From: Desulfuribacillus alkaliarsenatis
GTDB lineage: Bacteria > Bacillota > Bacilli > Desulfuribacillales > Desulfuribacillaceae
Length of the DNA: 64,000 bases
Assembly (NCBI RefSeq): GCF_001730225.1
Contig: NZ_MIJE01000022.1
Coordinates: 186,001 to 250,000 of the forward strand
Direction: 5' to 3'
Shown here: positions 27,604 to 35,967 of the stretch, one piece after another
How positions within the stretch are numbered: position 1 is the stretch's first letter
Layout: each line of letters begins with the position of its first letter
Made by a program: the position numbers and the translations under genes
The notes under the pieces: model-generated
Database searches by the model: none
What the model saw: only the letters and a program-made list of their open reading frames with translations
What the model was told of the DNA's origin: nothing

Positions 27604-28854
27604 ATGAATAATAATGTAATAGAAGGAACTACGATTAAACGTAAATATATAAACAAGCTGACAATGCTAGCCAAGATTATTGTTGTTGGTGTATTTATAT
27701 ATGGGCTGGCTCTCTTAGCTAGTAGTCTCCCTTCAATACTAGCAAATGAGTTAACGGCAACTAATATTGGAAACGAAATACATCTAGTTACAACTGACGA
27801 CGATAGATGGCGATTAGGCTATGTTGAGAGTGAAACTTTTTCTGCCTACCCAGAAACTTTAGTAGCTATTATTCGCGGTCTTAATGAACAGGGGTGGCTT
27901 GATTTATTATCGACTGAGGGTTTAGATGAAGGGTTAGCCAGGGTATTAGCCACTAATAACAGTAGTGAAATATGGAAGTGGCTATCAAGCAATGATGTCA
28001 GCACTAAGCTGAGCTTTGTTGATACAGCCTTCTATAATCTCCGGGAGAATGATTCCGATAGAGAGAATATAATTGAACGTGTGCAAAATACACGGGATTT
28101 AGACTTACTAATTACTATGGGTGCAGCTGCTGGACATCTATTAAGTACGACTGAACATAACACGAATACCCTTGTGTTTGCAGCGTCAAATGCTGTACGC
28201 TCTGGGATTATTGACTCAGTGGAAGACTCAGGACAGGATTATTTGTGGGCTCATATGGATGAGCACCGCTTTGAACGACAAGTAAAGGCGTTCTACGATA
28301 TTTTTGAATTTGAAACCTTGGGCATAGTATATGAAGATTCTCCAGCTGCTAGGGTTTATTCGGCAATTGACGAACTAGAGGCACTTGCAGAGGAAAAAGG
28401 CTTTAATATTATAAGTAAGCATGTAACAGAGCCACTACAGGCAGATGAGTTCCCAACATATTACGAGCAGGTAAGTAAGGCTTATGAAGAGCTAGCAGGT
28501 AAGGTTGATGCATTTTACCTAAGTATTGCATCGATTGAAAGCGACAGACTTCCAGTGCTATTACATCCCTTCTATGAATATAAGGTACCGGTGTTCTCGC
28601 AAATGGGTAGCATTGAAGTAGAGCACGGAGCTCTTATTACTGTATCAGTAATGGACTACACCAATATTGGTAGATTTGGCGCTGATACTATTATCAAGTG
28701 CCTTGAAGGTGAGCTGCCTCGGAATTTAGAGCAAACATACCAAAGTGCACCCCAAATCAACTTAAATGTAGAGGTAGCAAAAATGATAGATTACAAGCTG
28801 CCATTTGAACTAGTTATTGTTGTCGATCGGGCGTATCAGTATATTAAAAGATAA
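27604..28854 (+). CDS. ABC_sub_bind-type substrate-binding protein (membrane-anchored)
   Basis: This 416-residue protein has a signal-anchor at about 22-46 (LAKIIVVGVFIYGLALLASS) and then a bilobed periplasmic-binding fold of the ABC_sub_bind kind: VAIIRGLNEQGWLD near 82, DLLITMGAAAGHLL near 172, NTLVFAASNAV near 190, LGIVYEDSPAARVYS near 240 and SIASIESDRLPVLLHPFYEYKVPVF near 300. No lipobox Cys and no partner permease or ATPase genes are visible, so it probably acts as a ligand sensor rather than for uptake. It is the last gene of the long plus-strand run and ends at a strong hairpin terminator. Confidence 0.72.
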   Translation: MNNNVIEGTTIKRKYINKLTMLAKIIVVGVFIYGLALLASSLPSILANELTATNIGNEIHLVTTDDDRWRLGYVESETFSAYPETLVAIIRGLNEQGWLDLLSTEGLDEGLARVLATNNSSEIWKWLSSNDVSTKLSFVDTAFYNLRENDSDRENIIERVQNTRDLDLLITMGAAAGHLLSTTEHNTNTLVFAASNAVRSGIIDSVEDSGQDYLWAHMDEHRFERQVKAFYDIFEFETLGIVYEDSPAARVYSAIDELEALAEEKGFNIISKHVTEPLQADEFPTYYEQVSKAYEELAGKVDAFYLSIASIESDRLPVLLHPFYEYKVPVFSQMGSIEVEHGALITVSVMDYTNIGRFGADTIIKCLEGELPRNLEQTYQSAPQINLNVEVAKMIDYKLPFELVIVVDRAYQYIKR

Positions 28855-28894
28855 AAACGATTGCCTCGATGAAAGTTATATGAGGCAATCGTTT
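28855..28894. terminator. Bidirectional hairpin terminator
   Basis: AAACGATTGCCTC at 28855-28867 pairs perfectly with GAGGCAATCGTTT at 28882-28894 around a 14-nt loop. It separates two convergent genes. Read on the minus strand the stem is followed by a T tract (GTTTTTATC), so it is strongest for the MalT-like gene. On the plus strand the tail is only GTTTGTT. Confidence 0.9.
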
Positions 28895-28922
28895 GTTAGA
28901 CGTACGATGCTTTAACGAAAAG

Positions 28923-31505
28923 TTAACGTATAAGCTTTAATTTACGAGCTGCGGCCACTGCGTGCGTCCGACCCCTGACTCCCAGCTTCCCATAGATATT
29001 ACTAGTGTGCCATTTGACAGTGCCTAAGGAAATAAATAGTTTATTAGCAATATCTTGATTTGACAGTCCTTGGCTTATCAGTTCTACTATTTCTAGCTCG
29101 CGGGGGCTAAGGTCTTCTATCAAGCTTGGATAGGATGTCTTATTCTCGCTATGTGGTTTGTTCTCAGCAGATGGGTTAAACTTAGCCGTCCCAATATTCT
29201 TAGCATTCTGTATTAAGTTATCGGCAGATGCTAAGTTTCCTGCCTTTTTCTCCAATGAAGCTTTTAAAATAAGCGTTTCTATTAAAATCTGCCTTTGTTC
29301 CCCTGAATTGGCTAACCGCTGGATATCATCTAATATTGTACGCACTAACCCTAAGTCTTTATTATCCTCGGCTAATAGAAGCCGTACAAGTACAAGATAA
29401 ACCTGCTCCTGACCGCCCTTGACTGGGACATCTTCTTTAACGCCAAGCTCAGATAATAGGTTACGTGCTTGTGTAATGTCAGCACGCTCAATTAGTATTC
29501 GAGCTTTCCAGGCGGTTGCGACAGTTATGATAAATGTAGGCAATTGAAATTCGTTATTTAAAGCTTCAATCTGTCGAATCGCCGCCATTGCTTGGTTGTT
29601 TTTGCCCTGTGAATAAGCTAAGGCAATACGGTAGAGTAAGTTCCAGCTAAGATACGGCTTGCTTACCCTGCTTAAATACAGACCACGCTCTATACAGCGT
29701 TCAGCCTCTACATAATCCCCTTTTTCACGGAGAATATCCCCGAGTAAAGCCCAAAGTATACCGACCTTACCTAAATTCCCTAAGCCCTTTTCCTTTACAA
29801 ACATTAGCAAGCTTTGAATAAATGCCTCTGACTCAGCAAGCTCACCTAAATACTGGAGATTAATGGCCAGCTTTATACCTGAAGATATTAGGAAGTAGTG
29901 CTGATTGCACCTTTGGTTATTCTGGTGTGCCTCTAGATAGAACGGATAGGCTTCATTGGGCCTTCCAGAAAACAGCATAGCATCACCTGATATAATAGTT
30001 ACACTGTTCCGCCAAAAGTGGTTGCCAGGAGGTAAATAGCGCAGAGCTTCTTCGGCATATTTTTTTGTATTTAAGATATTTTGCGTATTAATACTGTGGA
30101 AAGCATTGATAACTGCCTGGATTCCAAGATACTCCTGTTGTTTTGCAGCGTCTTTATAGGACAGAGTACGTGCGATAGCTAGGTATTTTTCAGCTTCTTG
30201 ACTACCTTCCCGTGCTATATGATAAAAAGCCTTGTAGGCTATAAGACGTTGGTATTTCTGCAGTAAATTTAGCGGAAGGCTATTAAGATAACGAATCAGA
30301 AGGGTAGTACCCTCCTCCTGCAGTATGGTTGTATCATAATCATGTAGTATTTCTGCAACTTTGTCTTTGTTGTCACTGGCAAAAGCGTGGTGCAGAGCCT
30401 CGCGATAAGCGCCAGCTGCTACGTACCAGTTACAAGCCATGGTATGCAATTGCTTGATTGTATCAGTTGAAATTGCCTTCAAGCGATGTGACAACAGATC
30501 GCTAAATAGATGGTGATAACGATACCAGTACCCTTGATTGTCTAATGCAATAATAAAAAGGTTATTGCGTTCTAAGTCAGCGAGTATCTCCGAACTATCA
30601 TTTCGGCCTGTTACAGCATCACATAGTGGTGCACATAAACGGTTTAAAATCGAAGTCTTAAGTAAGAAATCCTGAATTACTGGCGCTTGCCCAGATAGCA
30701 CCTCTTCACTTAAAAAGTGTAAAACAAACCGGTCGCTACCAGCGAAGTCGTTGATGAATTTATTGGTATCTGAGCTACTAGCAATCGAGAGAGCAGCAAG
30801 CTGTATGCCTGTAACCCAGCCCTCTGTTTTATTATAAAGGGTTTCCAACTGATTTTCTGGTAGCTCAAAGCTATTTATTTGAAAAAGTAATTGCTTCATT
30901 TCATCTTTGCTAAACTTTAAATCCTCAAGGCGCAGTTCATTCATCATGCCCTTAGCCCGTAGCTTTGACAGCGGCCAAGGGGGATCAGATCTAGTCGTAA
31001 CTATAACATGCAGTGCAGGCCCTGCATTTTCTATGAAAAATATCAAATCATCATGGATTTGACGATTGTTAATCAAGTGATAATCGTCTAGCACTAAAAA
31101 AAACGGTGTTTCTAAAGAAAACAGGTCGTTTAAAACAGGCGTTAGTAGTGATGATGGAGCTTCAGAGGAAATATCCATGGAGCGTAGCATTTCCATCGTA
31201 GCTGCTCCGACAGATTTATTAATAGTCTGGATTGCGGATAATAGGTACAACCAAAACTGCTCTCGAGCATTATCAGCATCATCAATAGCATACCATGCAG
31301 TCTGTTGCTCACGACCAGCTATCCAGCTTCGAACTACGGTTGTCTTTCCAAAACCAGCAGGGGCAGATACGAGCGTCAGCTTACGCGTAAAGCCTTGCGA
31401 ATCTGCTACATCCTGTTCTAATTGTGCAAAGATTTTTGTGCGCACTAGAATCTGCTTACCTAGAGGTGGGATATGAATTTTCACTTTAAGAATATCATTA
31501 GCCAT
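28923..31505 (-). CDS. MalT-like LuxR-family ATP-dependent transcriptional regulator
   Basis: I start this at ATG 31505 because AGGAGG (31515-31520 on the complement) lies 9 nt upstream; the in-frame ATG at 31568 has no such site. The ~860-residue product has a P-loop SAPAGFGKTT near 46, a STAND-type Walker B FFLVLDDYH near 140, a winged-helix and TPR-like superhelix through the middle (about 330-780), and a C-terminal LuxR helix-turn-helix (LSPRELEIVELISQGLSNQD, then LGTVKWHTSNIYGKLG). This is the MalT architecture: ligand and ATP control oligomer activity. It diverges from the phosphotransferase operon, which it probably controls. Confidence 0.9.
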   Translation of the reverse strand: MANDILKVKIHIPPLGKQILVRTKIFAQLEQDVADSQGFTRKLTLVSAPAGFGKTTVVRSWIAGREQQTAWYAIDDADNAREQFWLYLLSAIQTINKSVGAATMEMLRSMDISSEAPSSLLTPVLNDLFSLETPFFLVLDDYHLINNRQIHDDLIFFIENAGPALHVIVTTRSDPPWPLSKLRAKGMMNELRLEDLKFSKDEMKQLLFQINSFELPENQLETLYNKTEGWVTGIQLAALSIASSSDTNKFINDFAGSDRFVLHFLSEEVLSGQAPVIQDFLLKTSILNRLCAPLCDAVTGRNDSSEILADLERNNLFIIALDNQGYWYRYHHLFSDLLSHRLKAISTDTIKQLHTMACNWYVAAGAYREALHHAFASDNKDKVAEILHDYDTTILQEEGTTLLIRYLNSLPLNLLQKYQRLIAYKAFYHIAREGSQEAEKYLAIARTLSYKDAAKQQEYLGIQAVINAFHSINTQNILNTKKYAEEALRYLPPGNHFWRNSVTIISGDAMLFSGRPNEAYPFYLEAHQNNQRCNQHYFLISSGIKLAINLQYLGELAESEAFIQSLLMFVKEKGLGNLGKVGILWALLGDILREKGDYVEAERCIERGLYLSRVSKPYLSWNLLYRIALAYSQGKNNQAMAAIRQIEALNNEFQLPTFIITVATAWKARILIERADITQARNLLSELGVKEDVPVKGGQEQVYLVLVRLLLAEDNKDLGLVRTILDDIQRLANSGEQRQILIETLILKASLEKKAGNLASADNLIQNAKNIGTAKFNPSAENKPHSENKTSYPSLIEDLSPRELEIVELISQGLSNQDIANKLFISLGTVKWHTSNIYGKLGVRGRTHAVAAARKLKLIR

Positions 31506-31560
31506 TATTCTCCGCCTCCTATGTGATACGTATTCGACATTGTTGGGTATATTCCTTTTG

Positions 31561-31600
31561 CAAACCAACCCAAACTATCCCAAACCAACCAAAACCCTAA
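31561..31600. promoter_or_regulatory. Tandem 10-nt repeats in the divergent promoter region (candidate operator)
   Basis: Three consecutive 10-base units read CAAACCAACC, CAAACTATCC and CAAACCAACC (31561-31590), followed by the partial unit AAAACCCTAA. A 10-base period places each unit on the same face of the helix, as expected for a multimeric activator. They lie between the MalT-like gene and the operon starting at 31722. Binding by that regulator is inferred. Confidence 0.5.
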
Positions 31601-31721
31601 CTTTCGTCAGGTCAAAATCTATCGAATTATAGATAAGCTAGAAACAAACATCATAGATAAAGTGCAAGAGCGTAGACAAAGTGAGAAAGCAAAGACAAAT
31701 GTGAAAGTTAGGAGGATGGAT

Positions 31722-31952
31722 ATGATAGCTAGGAAATATACTTGGCAGGTATTAGTGCATACGGAATCTCGACTTGATCAATGGAGTACAGACTATTTTG
31801 CTGGATTATCGCTAAGGAACGATAAAGGAATCACTATATTAAGTGGTGAGTTACCTGACATTTCTGCAGTTTATGGGTTAATATTACAATTAAGGGATAT
31901 CGGAATCGGCTTAATTACTTTGCAAGTTCAGAAAAAAGAAAGGGGACGGTAA
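31722..31952 (+). CDS. Small protein of unknown function upstream of the phosphotransferase
   Basis: I choose ATG 31722, 6 nt after AGGAGG at 31710-31715; the frame is also open further upstream to 31662 but without a ribosome site. The 76-residue product (MIARKYTWQVLVHTESRLDQ ... ending VQKKERGR) has an alternating strand-helix pattern, with ITILSGELPDISAVYGLILQ in the middle and no membrane segment. I do not recognise the family. It is 2 nt upstream of the phosphotransferase gene, so the two are coupled and may act together. Confidence 0.6.
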   Translation: MIARKYTWQVLVHTESRLDQWSTDYFAGLSLRNDKGITILSGELPDISAVYGLILQLRDIGIGLITLQVQKKERGR

Positions 31953-31954
31953 CT

Positions 31955-34579
31955 ATGGCTAACTATACATGTAACTATGTATGTAATTTAAAGCAAATTC
32001 GTAAAGAGGATGTAGCAATAGCTGGAGGTAAGGCAGCAAACCTAGGAGAAATGATTGGTTCAGGTCTACCTGTGCCTGGGGGTTTTGTAGTACTAACGAA
32101 CGCCTATAAACGATTTGTAGAGGCGAACCAATTGCAAAAAGAGATTGTACGCTTGTTCTCGAATATTGATGGAACGAATACGGAGGAACTAAACGAAGCT
32201 ACTAACGAGATTAAACAATTATTTGAGCAGGGAGAAATCCCAGAAGATATCAAAGCGGAAATAGATCGAATATATGAACAGCAGGGGAATCCAACAGTTG
32301 CTATCCGATCATCAGCTACAGCAGAAGATATGCCAGGGATGTCATTTGCTGGACAATATAGCACCTATCTTAATGTCAAAGGCAAAGAAGAAGTCTATAT
32401 ATATATTAAAAAATGCTGGGCATCATTATGGAACGAGCGGGCTGTTGCCTATCGAATTAAGCAGAATATTGGTAATAACAATCTTGCCCATGGAGTCGTC
32501 GTACAGAAGCTAGTCAATGCAGAAAAATCGGGAATCATGTTCACAGCAAACCCTGTCAATGGCGTGCGAGATGAAGTCCTAATCAACTCGTCCTGGGGCT
32601 TGGGGGAAGCAATCGTTGCCGGAGAAGTTAATCCAGACCAATGGATCATCAGTAAAAAGACTGGAAGCGTCGTACAGGAAGAGGTAGCGACAAAAAAAGT
32701 ACAAACGATTCGCAAAGCGAAAGGAATCGAACTAATAGAGGTAGACAGCGAGCAACAAAAAGTTGCTACATTAAATGATACAGAAAAACAAGTGCTACTC
32801 GAATTAGCAATCCAAGTCGAAAACTACTATAACTTTCCCCAGGATCTCGAATGGGCCTGTGAGGACGGGGAGTTTTATTTAGTTCAGACTAGACCTATAA
32901 CTACCCTGTATCCGATTCCTGATAACGCAGATGCAGATGACTTCCGCGTCTACCTGAACCTGTATATGTATTCCCAGTCTATGAAAGAGCCTTTTACCCC
33001 AATGGGCTTTGAGATTGCTAGATTTGGATTTCAGGGCATGATGACGAAATTTGGCAAGAAGCACTATAAAGGTAATCGGCTGTGGTGGCTACACAACCTT
33101 GGTGGTCGAGTCTATGCCGATATAACAAGTATTATGAAAAGTGAAAAGATGCAAGCCAACCTAAGAGACAGTAAGCGAAACGACAAAGACCCATTAACAA
33201 CAAAAGCGCTACTACAGGTGCTAGAGAACAATAAGCAAGCGCTTGTTAACAGTAAAATCGACGCTTTTTCGATGATGAGCATAATTAATATGGGTCTGTT
33301 AAAAATAGCTGTCGATGGAGTGTTTAAGTCAATATATGGAACAATCAATCCAGCAGAAGCACGAGCACGAGCGAAGCAGACTGCTGACCAGACAATGGAA
33401 CGAATAAGAATGCAGATGAAGAGCTGCAAGACCGTCGAGCAGAAGCTAAAGCTAATTGAAGAAATCAGTGATGCAGGAGTCATGGGAAGCCTAGAAATAT
33501 TGCTTTACGGTGGCAAATCCCTCACGTATTTAAGCAAAGCTGAGGGAATCATGACGAAATATCTTGACGATATATCAGATCTGCAGCATGTTGAGAAAGC
33601 CGTTCCTTATAACATTACAACAGAGATGGGGATGGAATTACTATACATTGCAAAAGAGTTAGATGGGCATGGTCGTAGAGCAACGGCGAAGGAACCGAGA
33701 ATTATTAATTTCCTAGATAAGTATGGGGACAAGAACTCCTTCATTGAGCTAGAGGTTGCAAGCACAACATGGAGAGAAGATCCGCAGTTTGTAATAGACA
33801 CAATCAACTCCTATATTGACCTACAAAATTACAATCAGGAAATCGATCGTTTCTATAAAGGACAGGAGGAAGCGGAACAAGCGATAATAAGAATAAAAGC
33901 AAAATTAGAGCAAAAGGCTGGCAAACGCGTAGCACGGAAAGTAGAAAAAATTCTAAGGAATTATCGGGAAATGTTTGGTCTAAGGGAGCTGCCTAAATAC
34001 TATATGTCAATGGGTCTTAGCATGATTAGCGCTGTGTTGATTGAAATTGGCGAGCACTTAGAGAAGGCTGGTAGAATCAAAGATCGTATGGACGTATTTT
34101 ATGTAACAGTGGAAGATATTAAATCTAAGAAAAAGCTGTTAGATATTGTGGAGAAGAACAAAGAGGAATATCAAAGGGAGCTGGCAAGGCCGATGCCACC
34201 GAGGCTTCTAATCAGTACAGGGGAAAGTGTTTACTCTGCTGTAGAAACAGCTGGCGATAACGCCTACGTTGGCGTTCCAGTATCGCCTGGAGTTTATGAG
34301 GGTAGGGTTAAGGTGCTAAAGAATCCGCTAGAAGGGAACAAGCTAGAGAAGGGTGATATCTTAGTGACGTCAGCTACAAACCCTGCTTGGACACCACTTT
34401 TCCTGAAAATTGGCGCGCTAATAATGGAAACAGGTGGTCCAATTTCCCACGGCTCAGTGGTCGCTAGGGAATATGGAATCCCTGCAGTGGTCGGTGTTGT
34501 TGCAGCCACTTCCGAGCTAAAAGACGGGCAGATTGTTCGTGTCAATGGGGAAACAGGAAGTGTGGAAAAAATAATATGA
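31955..34579 (+). CDS. Rifampin-phosphotransferase-like (Rph-type) enzyme, often labelled PEP synthase
   Basis: This 874-residue protein begins with the PEP-synthase-type ATP-binding domain (AGGKAANLGEMIGSGLPVPG near 23, then VAIRSSATAEDMPGMSFAGQ near 114, and WACEDGEFYLVQTRPITTLY near 298). The middle (about 325-755) is a substrate domain. The phospho-histidine swivel domain is at the very end (about 770-874), with GGPISHGSVVAREYGIPAVV and catalytic His832. True PEP synthase has a C-terminal PEP-binding barrel after the swivel domain; here there is none. This order is that of rifamycin phosphotransferases, which transfer the beta-phosphate of ATP to the drug. The substrate is not shown by sequence. 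The stop overlaps the next start (ATGA). Confidence 0.8.
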   Translation: MANYTCNYVCNLKQIRKEDVAIAGGKAANLGEMIGSGLPVPGGFVVLTNAYKRFVEANQLQKEIVRLFSNIDGTNTEELNEATNEIKQLFEQGEIPEDIKAEIDRIYEQQGNPTVAIRSSATAEDMPGMSFAGQYSTYLNVKGKEEVYIYIKKCWASLWNERAVAYRIKQNIGNNNLAHGVVVQKLVNAEKSGIMFTANPVNGVRDEVLINSSWGLGEAIVAGEVNPDQWIISKKTGSVVQEEVATKKVQTIRKAKGIELIEVDSEQQKVATLNDTEKQVLLELAIQVENYYNFPQDLEWACEDGEFYLVQTRPITTLYPIPDNADADDFRVYLNLYMYSQSMKEPFTPMGFEIARFGFQGMMTKFGKKHYKGNRLWWLHNLGGRVYADITSIMKSEKMQANLRDSKRNDKDPLTTKALLQVLENNKQALVNSKIDAFSMMSIINMGLLKIAVDGVFKSIYGTINPAEARARAKQTADQTMERIRMQMKSCKTVEQKLKLIEEISDAGVMGSLEILLYGGKSLTYLSKAEGIMTKYLDDISDLQHVEKAVPYNITTEMGMELLYIAKELDGHGRRATAKEPRIINFLDKYGDKNSFIELEVASTTWREDPQFVIDTINSYIDLQNYNQEIDRFYKGQEEAEQAIIRIKAKLEQKAGKRVARKVEKILRNYREMFGLRELPKYYMSMGLSMISAVLIEIGEHLEKAGRIKDRMDVFYVTVEDIKSKKKLLDIVEKNKEEYQRELARPMPPRLLISTGESVYSAVETAGDNAYVGVPVSPGVYEGRVKVLKNPLEGNKLEKGDILVTSATNPAWTPLFLKIGALIMETGGPISHGSVVAREYGIPAVVGVVAATSELKDGQIVRVNGETGSVEKII

Positions 34580-35715
34580 GAATCCTGTTCTTCAGCTTAG
34601 TCATTGTGATGATGGGCTATGGCATTGCCATGCCCGTCCTGCCCTTCTACATTGAAAGCATGGGCGGCAAAGGGATTCACTATGGACTTCTTATTACTAG
34701 CTACGGAGTAATGCAACTACTATTCGCTCCTGTATGGGGAAGCTTGTCCGATCGCTACGGGCGCAAGCCAATCCTGTTGATAGGCATGATTGGCCTGGGA
34801 ATGGCTATGCTATTACTAGCAGTATCAACAAAGCTGTGGATGCTCTACATTGCGCAGCTACTATCTGGAGGCCTTTCTTCTGCTGCCATTCCCGCGGCTC
34901 AAGCTTACGCTAGCGATAGCACAGACGAAGAAGAGCGGGGAGGTGCTATGGGTAAGATTGGAGGAGCTATAGGCGTAGGAATGGTACTAGGTCCAGGAGT
35001 GGGCGGCTTATTAGCATCAACATCTCTAGCAACTCCTTTCTACATAGCTGCTGGATTTTGTGTCCTGACATTCTTTATTATACTGATTTGGCTACCAGAA
35101 TCCTTAGGGAAGGAGCATAGGTGTCAAGCTACAGAAATAAAATTCATGCAGGTGAAAGGGCTTTGGCAAGCCCTCAGAACACCGATGAAGTTCGGTCTGA
35201 TTGTAGTCTTTGTGGGAATCTTTGGACAGACAATTTTCTCAAGCATATTTGGACTGTATGCAATAGAACGATTTAACTATGGGCCTGAACAAGTAGGGGC
35301 AATTCTGATGGCAATGGCTGTGATGTACGCGCTAGCGCAAGGGTTATTAGTAGGGCCTATGACGAAGAAGTTTGGCGAACGCAAGACAATTCAGTTCGCA
35401 TTGTTAGGAGGCGCAATTGGCTTTGGATTAATATTGCTAGCGAATACACTCGTAACGGTGTTACTCGCCATGGGCACATTCATACTATTAGTAGCCCTAT
35501 TGAAGCCGTCGTCCTTATCTTACATCTCCAAGCATACAACGATGAGCAAAGGCAAAGCGATGGGCATTGCCGAGTCGTATATGAGCTTAGGAAGAATCAT
35601 CGGACCACTATGGGCTGGAATGCTTTTAGACTTCAACGTGTTCTTACCGTTTATTAGCGGAGCACTGTTTTTCTTAGTGGTATTTATGGTAGTGATGGTT
35701 AAATCCAGAAATTGA
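34576..35715 (+). CDS. MFS drug-exporter-like transporter
   Basis: This 379-residue protein has about 12 membrane helices and the MFS motif A GSLSDRYGRKPILLIG near 55-70, which is typical of drug:proton antiporters. Other typical strings are GGAIGVGMVLGPGVGGLLAS near 128 (motif C-like) and GRIIGPLWAGMLLDF near 343. The start is within the preceding stop (ATGA), so it is coupled to the Rph-like gene. Modification plus export of an antibiotic is the simplest joint role. Substrate is unknown. No clear terminator follows before the CRISPR leader. Confidence 0.85.
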   Translation: MRILFFSLVIVMMGYGIAMPVLPFYIESMGGKGIHYGLLITSYGVMQLLFAPVWGSLSDRYGRKPILLIGMIGLGMAMLLLAVSTKLWMLYIAQLLSGGLSSAAIPAAQAYASDSTDEEERGGAMGKIGGAIGVGMVLGPGVGGLLASTSLATPFYIAAGFCVLTFFIILIWLPESLGKEHRCQATEIKFMQVKGLWQALRTPMKFGLIVVFVGIFGQTIFSSIFGLYAIERFNYGPEQVGAILMAMAVMYALAQGLLVGPMTKKFGERKTIQFALLGGAIGFGLILLANTLVTVLLAMGTFILLVALLKPSSLSYISKHTTMSKGKAMGIAESYMSLGRIIGPLWAGMLLDFNVFLPFISGALFFLVVFMVVMVKSRN

Positions 35716-35967
35716 TATTTTTTGAAGGAGATTAAGATAGTATTATAGAATAAATAGATATAGGTTAGATGTTAGATATATAGAACTAAAAATCGAGAGC
35801 CTCAGGTGGCGGAAAATCCCACGAGCCTCTCGAACGTTATTTTCCTTTTGCTAGCAAGGGAATACATTGTTGTTGCGCATATTAAAATCATTAATATTCG
35901 CAATTCTCATAACCGCTCGATTTACCGCTAATAAAATGGCGTCCATCAAAGGGGGAAATAGTAAGCG
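35716..35967 (+). promoter_or_regulatory. Leader of CRISPR array 1
   Basis: These 252 bases contain no gene and directly precede the least degenerate end of array 1. At 35793-35833 there is a 41-nt imperfect hairpin (TCGAGAG...CTCTCGA, 10 of 11 pairs) with the core CAGGTGGC..AAAAT. A hairpin of the same length and core lies at 61719-61759 before array 2, at nearly the same distance from the first repeat (134 and 136 nt). The AT-rich stretch around 35880-35915 may hold the promoter, but I cannot fix the -35 and -10 boxes. Confidence 0.7.

Noticed and set aside
1-28854. Type VI secretion system
   Set aside because: No TssJ, TssL or TssM membrane complex and no ClpV are seen; the DUF4255 cap, DUF4280 tip and Afp15-like ATPase point to the Afp/PVC-type CIS lineage. 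It could also not be an ordinary prophage, since no capsid, terminase or integrase genes are present.
28923-31568. Upstream start at 31568 for the MalT-like regulator
   Set aside because: No ribosome site; AGGAGG lies 9 nt before ATG 31505 and the protein family begins there.
31955-34579. True phosphoenolpyruvate synthase (PpsA)
   Set aside because: The C-terminal PEP-binding barrel is missing and the His swivel domain ends the protein.
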